DNA from: Roseburia sp. AM59-24XD
GTDB lineage: Bacteria > Bacillota > Clostridia > Lachnospirales > Lachnospiraceae
DNA length: 14,788 nucleotides
Reading direction: 5' to 3'
NCBI RefSeq assembly: GCF_003478445.1
Contig: NZ_QUET01000046.1
Span: forward strand, 1-14,788
Position numbers and translations under genes: made by a program. Below are positions 11,896 to 14,788 of the stretch, one piece after another (the first letter of the stretch is position 1; every line of letters begins with the position of its first letter). The notes beneath the pieces are model-generated. The model did no database searches. It saw nothing but the letters and a program-made list of their open reading frames with translations, and was not told the origin of the DNA.

Positions 11896-12141
11896 ATGGA
11901 TATATCAGTAAATGAAAGTAAATTTTCAGACGCAAGTGTTTTAATTGAGAGAGCAAGAGTATTATCAAATATGTTGACGGAAACTTATTTCGGTCAGAAA
12001 ATAGAGACTCGGGCAGATTTATGGAAAATATCGGGTTACTTTTACAATGATGCCAGAGTATTAGCGGAAACTATAAGTTGTATGATAGTTGATGCCGAAG
12101 AATTGTTAAATCATGCATCAGATGATGTTGTAACAAAATAA
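11896..12141 (+). CDS. Unrecognised small phage protein (81 residues)
   Basis: A small acidic, helical protein of no family I can name. AAGGAG at 11883-11888 precedes the ATG at 11896. It starts with a polar stretch, then helices at SVLIERARVLSNMLTETYFG and DLWKISGYFYNDARVLAETI, and ends with IVDAEELLNHASDDV. The ERAxxLxxxLxxEYF-type pattern is common among short phage proteins encoded near packaging genes. It is 33 bases after the antirepressor gene and probably in the same transcript. No membrane segment or catalytic motif is visible. Confidence 0.7.
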   Translation: MDISVNESKFSDASVLIERARVLSNMLTETYFGQKIETRADLWKISGYFYNDARVLAETISCMIVDAEELLNHASDDVVTK

Positions 12142-12150
12142 AGAATATGG

Positions 12151-12214
12151 CATATACAATCGGGTATATGTAACAGTGAATAGGCACTTATCTTTGAAAG
12201 GTAGGTGTCTTTTT
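12151..12214 (+). promoter_or_regulatory. Two hairpins upstream of and across the terL ribosome site
   Basis: Hairpin A is CATATAC-AATCGG-GTATATG (12151-12170), perfect 7-bp arms. Hairpin B has 11-bp arms (12183-12193 and 12199-12209, three G-U pairs) with a 5-base loop, and runs into TTTTT (12210-12214) one base before the terL ATG. Hairpin B contains the AGGTAGGTG ribosome site in its 3' arm. It is terminator-like and would also hide the ribosome site, so it may attenuate terL. Hairpin A could be a protein or packaging site. Confidence 0.6.
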
Positions 12215-12215
12215 A

Positions 12216-13874
12216 ATGTCCGAACAAAATAAGAAAATTATAAAAGGTCTGCATCAAAAAGACCTTACCAATATCAAATTTGCCAGTGCATTGCTTGATA
12301 TGGCAATCGAGGAGAAAGAGGATGATCTGGAGTATGCATTGCAGCAGGCGAAAGAGGTTCAGCGGATCGCAGCAAGGCAGAGTCGTAAAGAGAACAGCAT
12401 CGCTTTTATGAATCTGTATTGGAAAGCTACGTTGATGCTGGCACCGTATTTCTTTGTGGATTTTTTGTACTACATGGAGAAGGATCGGGCTCCGGAAAAA
12501 AGATTTTATATGCCACGTCGGATGACCTTGAAGGTGGTTGTGGATGATCTGCAGGATTTGGAAGATGGTAAGCTGGATTTTTATGGGTTATCCATGCCTC
12601 CTCGTGTTGGCAAGTCCACGATTTGCATTTTCTTTATGGCATGGGTTATGGGAAAACGACCGAACAGCCATAATGCAATGTCAGGGCATAGTGGAATACT
12701 GGCAGATGGATTCTATGGCGAAGCATTAAATCTTATGGAATTGGATGTACCGGAAGAAAAAAGACAGTATCATTTTGCGGATATCTTTCCGGAGGCTTTT
12801 TTGCAGAAGAAGTCGGCAGAGAAGAAAGAAGTTACATTGAATGATCCGGATCGTTTTGCCACATTAACCTGTCGTGGTATTGATGGAACGTGGACAGGTG
12901 CAGTTGATATTTCCTGGGACGGTTATCTGTATGTTGATGATATGGTTCGTGACAGACAAGAGAGTTTATCTCCGTCACGATTAGAGGGACGGTATCAGGA
13001 TTATTTGAATCTTCTGGTGGATCGTAAAAATGATGGAACCAGAGAATTGATGGTTGGCACCAGATGGAATGTTTTGGATCCATTAGGCCGAGTAGAGAAA
13101 CAGTACAAAGATAACCAAAGATATAGATTCCGAAAGATACCGGCATTGAATGAGAATGGGGAGTCCAATTTTGTTTATGACTATGGCAAGGGATTTTCAA
13201 CGGAGTATTTCTTGAATGTGAAGAGTCGTTTGGATAAAAACGAATGGGAGGCGAAATATCAGCAACGCCCATTTGTGCGTGAAGGATTGCTTTTTCCAGA
13301 GGATGAGCTGCAGACGTACAATGGCGTGCTGCCGCCGGAGAGCAGTATGATCCGTGTATTGGCTGCCTGTGATGTAGCCTGGGGCGGTGGTGACAGCCTG
13401 TCGATGCCGTTTGGGTACGAATACGATGACGGATATATTTACATTCCGGATTGGATTTTTAACCGAGGGGATAAGACCGTAACACAGCCGCTTGTGGTTG
13501 GAAAGACATTGCATCATAAACCGCAGATGGAGCATTTTGAGGCGAATAACGGTGGTGATGAGTATGCGGACAAGATTGATGAAATGCTTCAGAAGGAAGG
13601 ATATAAATGCAGCATATCATCCAGCAAGGCACCAAATACCATGAGCAAGCTGGCGAAGATCATCCAGTATGCACCAGACGTCAAGAGGCGGTGCAAATTC
13701 CTTGCAGCCAATAAGAGGGGCAAGGAATATCACGATGCGATGGATGAATTGAATATGACTGTTCAGATCGGTAACAATGATCACGATGATGCAGCAGATG
13801 GTATTACACAGTTGGTAATGCTTGCAGATGGTGCTACCGTTTGTAAAGCGAATGTATCACAGAGAACATTTTAG
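12216..13874 (+). CDS. terL: Phage terminase large subunit
   Basis: A 552-residue ATP-driven DNA-packaging motor and nuclease of the Terminase_6 type. The ATPase half carries Walker A as MPPRVGKS (residues 127-134), Walker B as LYVDD (238-242, catalytic acid Asp242 or neighbour), and the coupling motif VGTRWN (280-285). The C-terminal RNase H-like nuclease has Asp386 in AACDVAWGGG, Glu442 in HFEANNGGDEY, and the Asp cluster NDHDDAADG (521-529). All motifs are intact and the length is normal. The N-terminal 100 residues are helical and contain an aromatic segment before the ATPase. It is followed with overlap of ribosome site and stop by the late-regulator gene. The small subunit lies far upstream (7219), an unusual arrangement. 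Confidence 0.95.
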   Translation: MSEQNKKIIKGLHQKDLTNIKFASALLDMAIEEKEDDLEYALQQAKEVQRIAARQSRKENSIAFMNLYWKATLMLAPYFFVDFLYYMEKDRAPEKRFYMPRRMTLKVVVDDLQDLEDGKLDFYGLSMPPRVGKSTICIFFMAWVMGKRPNSHNAMSGHSGILADGFYGEALNLMELDVPEEKRQYHFADIFPEAFLQKKSAEKKEVTLNDPDRFATLTCRGIDGTWTGAVDISWDGYLYVDDMVRDRQESLSPSRLEGRYQDYLNLLVDRKNDGTRELMVGTRWNVLDPLGRVEKQYKDNQRYRFRKIPALNENGESNFVYDYGKGFSTEYFLNVKSRLDKNEWEAKYQQRPFVREGLLFPEDELQTYNGVLPPESSMIRVLAACDVAWGGGDSLSMPFGYEYDDGYIYIPDWIFNRGDKTVTQPLVVGKTLHHKPQMEHFEANNGGDEYADKIDEMLQKEGYKCSISSSKAPNTMSKLAKIIQYAPDVKRRCKFLAANKRGKEYHDAMDELNMTVQIGNNDHDDAADGITQLVMLADGATVCKANVSQRTF

Positions 13875-13885
13875 GAGGAATGCAC

Positions 13886-14302
13886 ATGACGAAGGATATT
13901 TTGAAACAGTACCGTTATTTGTCCGAGGTGATCCGCAAGGACGAGGAGAAGCTGCAGCATTATAAAGATAATCCGCCGGAGGCATATCTTGGAAAGGTGC
14001 AGTCTTCCAATAAGCAGTTTCCGTATCAGAGAATTTCAGTGACGGTATCCGGCTGCGAAGTTAAGGACAGGAAATACTGGAAGGACAAGCAGTATGAGTT
14101 GATCGTGAAACTGCATAATGAACGGATTGAACTGGAGAAGCTGCAGTTGGAGGTCGATATCTTCTTTACGACCATTTTTGACAGCAGGGATCGCTTGATC
14201 TTCGAGTATCTGTACCGGGATGGCATGACGCAGCAAGAGGTGGCTGACAAGCTGTATTTGGATCGCAGTACGGTGTCGAAGGTGGTTGACAGGTATTTAT
14301 AG
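13886..14302 (+). CDS. RinA/sigma-70 region 4-like phage late transcription regulator
   Basis: A 138-residue regulator. The start at 13886 is 7 bases after AGGAGG (13873-13878), which overlaps the terL stop; the earlier ATG at 13880 is too close. The N-terminal part is a coiled coil (DILKQYRYLSEVIRKDEEKL and LIVKLHNERIELEKLQLEVD). The C-terminal part is a sigma-70 region 4-like HTH: DSRDRLIFEYLYRDGMTQQE, VADKLYLDRSTVSKVVDRYL. Proteins of the RinA/ArpU group act on late phage promoters and usually sit next to terminase genes, as here. Translation is probably coupled to terL. Confidence 0.8.
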   Translation: MTKDILKQYRYLSEVIRKDEEKLQHYKDNPPEAYLGKVQSSNKQFPYQRISVTVSGCEVKDRKYWKDKQYELIVKLHNERIELEKLQLEVDIFFTTIFDSRDRLIFEYLYRDGMTQQEVADKLYLDRSTVSKVVDRYL

Positions 14303-14322
14303 ATTATTAGACAAATAGGTTA

Positions 14323-14351
14323 TTGAAAATATATTCGTTATGTGGTATATT
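14323..14351 (+). promoter_or_regulatory. Promoter for the right-edge cargo pair
   Basis: TTGAAA (14323-14328) and TATATT (14346-14351) are spaced exactly 17 bases, directly after the late-regulator gene. This gives the next two genes their own expression, as for an inserted cargo or moron. Confidence 0.6.
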
Positions 14352-14372
14352 CAAAGTGAGGGAGGGATGCTT

Positions 14373-14561
14373 ATGTCAAATTACAATGCAAAGAGAAGCA
14401 ACGATTATTTGAAAAATGATAAAAAGAATAAAAGAAGATCATCTAGAGTTTTTTTCAGCAAAAAAGAACATACACATTCTCAGTTAGGACATAAATCAGA
14501 TTCAAGAACCGTAATAACTGATCATGGTACAGAGGGGACACCCCCTAAACAGGGGAAGTGA
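14373..14561 (+). CDS. Basic 62-residue protein, first gene of the cargo pair
   Basis: A highly charged, low-hydrophobicity protein: MSNYNAKRSNDYLKNDKKNK, then RRSSRVFFSKKEHTHSQLG and the ending TVITDHGTEGTPPKQGK. GGAGGG (14361-14366) is 6 bases before ATG 14373, better spaced than the ATG at 14367. It looks largely disordered, rich in Lys, Arg, Ser and Asn, and ends in a Pro-Pro-Lys-Gln-Gly tail. I do not recognise a family. The stop at 14559-14561 is one base before the next gene, so co-expression with the membrane protein is very likely. It could be a nucleic-acid-binding or membrane-docking partner of that protein. Confidence 0.55.
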   Translation: MSNYNAKRSNDYLKNDKKNKRRSSRVFFSKKEHTHSQLGHKSDSRTVITDHGTEGTPPKQGK

Positions 14562-14562
14562 T

Positions 14563-14730
14563 ATGATTGATGGTATATTTAAAATAATTGATGAAATGCC
14601 TAATTATATCTCATATATATATCCGGGTTTTATTACTATATGGATATTTAGTTTTTTGAGGGGAAATAGGTTTAAAATGACTAAATCTGCATTGCTGCTG
14701 TCAGTGTGCATAAGTTTTTTTTTACATTAG
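14563..14730 (+). CDS. Membrane protein, DUF6338-like N-terminus, frameshifted at a nine-T run and cut by the window edge
   Basis: AGGGGAAGTG (about 14551-14560) precedes ATG 14563. The first residues, MIDGIFKIIDEMPNYISYIY, then PGFITIWIFSFLRGNRFKMT and SALLLSVCISFF, form a short cytosolic start, a membrane segment with a Pro-Gly turn, and a second hydrophobic helix. In the present frame it stops at 14728-14730 after 55 residues. Removing one T from the run 14715-14723 opens a frame (YISSMQYFLVPFINEKLSIS) that continues to the end of the window, so the real protein is probably longer. The pattern resembles DUF6338 membrane proteins, recalled from memory and uncertain. The run could be a sequencing error, a mutation or a phase-variable switch. 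Confidence 0.5.
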   Translation: MIDGIFKIIDEMPNYISYIYPGFITIWIFSFLRGNRFKMTKSALLLSVCISFFLH

Positions 14731-14788
14731 CAGTATGCAATATTTTTTGGTTCCATTTATAAATGAAAAGTTGAGTATATCATATATT

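Noticed and set aside
1..14788. CRISPR array or insertion sequence
   Set aside because: No regularly spaced repeats with unique spacers and no transposase-like gene were seen.

Overview
The window looks like chromosomal DNA of a low-GC Gram-positive bacterium, most likely class Clostridia and plausibly family Lachnospiraceae. The basis is AT-rich DNA, strong AGGAGG-type ribosome sites, TTGACA/TATAAT-type promoters, and the character of the protein families (BlaI/BlaR1 pair, Tn916-type integrase and excisionase, Clostridial phage packaging genes). The genus is not resolved.

Region 1 (1-2940): a minus-strand blaI-blaR1 pair, a beta-lactam-sensing repressor and sensor-protease. It ends in a clear terminator, and no beta-lactamase gene is visible. 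A short control region (2395-2503) holds a consensus promoter for blaI-blaR1, an opposing promoter for an unrecognised 113-residue protein, and three copies of a BlaI-like operator. The unknown gene is therefore probably a member of the beta-lactam-responsive regulon.

Region 2 (2940-6510): an integrative-element regulation and recombination module. It holds a minus-strand XRE regulator with a perfect inverted-repeat operator, a frameshifted second XRE gene bracketed by two 42-bp direct repeats, about 540 bp of gene debris, an intact small XRE regulator under an operator-promoter, a Tn916-like excisionase, and an intact tyrosine integrase. It is followed by 0.7 kb of AT-rich, gene-poor DNA that may contain an element end.

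Region 3 (7036-14788): phage-type DNA. A promoter and a highly structured leader precede a gp3-like small terminase. Then come small accessory genes: a coiled-coil protein, a hidden 52-residue membrane peptide, a lipoprotein with a frameshifted tail, a 67-nt tRNA-like element, a DUF4258/BrnT-like protein, and a DUF1599-HTH fusion. A minus-strand 50-residue membrane peptide with an RBS-sequestering hairpin resembles a type I toxin. After it come a 47-residue protein, three tandem hairpins, an autoregulated ribbon-helix-helix repressor, an AntA/ORF6C antirepressor, a small unknown protein, the large terminase, and a RinA/sigma-like late regulator. The window ends in a cargo pair: a basic 62-residue protein and a membrane protein interrupted at a run of nine T.

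The two terminase genes are separated by about 4.4 kb of regulatory and accessory genes instead of being adjacent. Three genes (near 3930, 8870 and 14715-14723) carry single-base frameshifts. This suggests a decaying or mosaic prophage or satellite, or indel errors in the assembly. The best candidates for undescribed biology are the structured leader before terS, the toxin-like gene, the covarying hairpin triplet, the BlaI-linked unknown gene and the cargo at the right edge.
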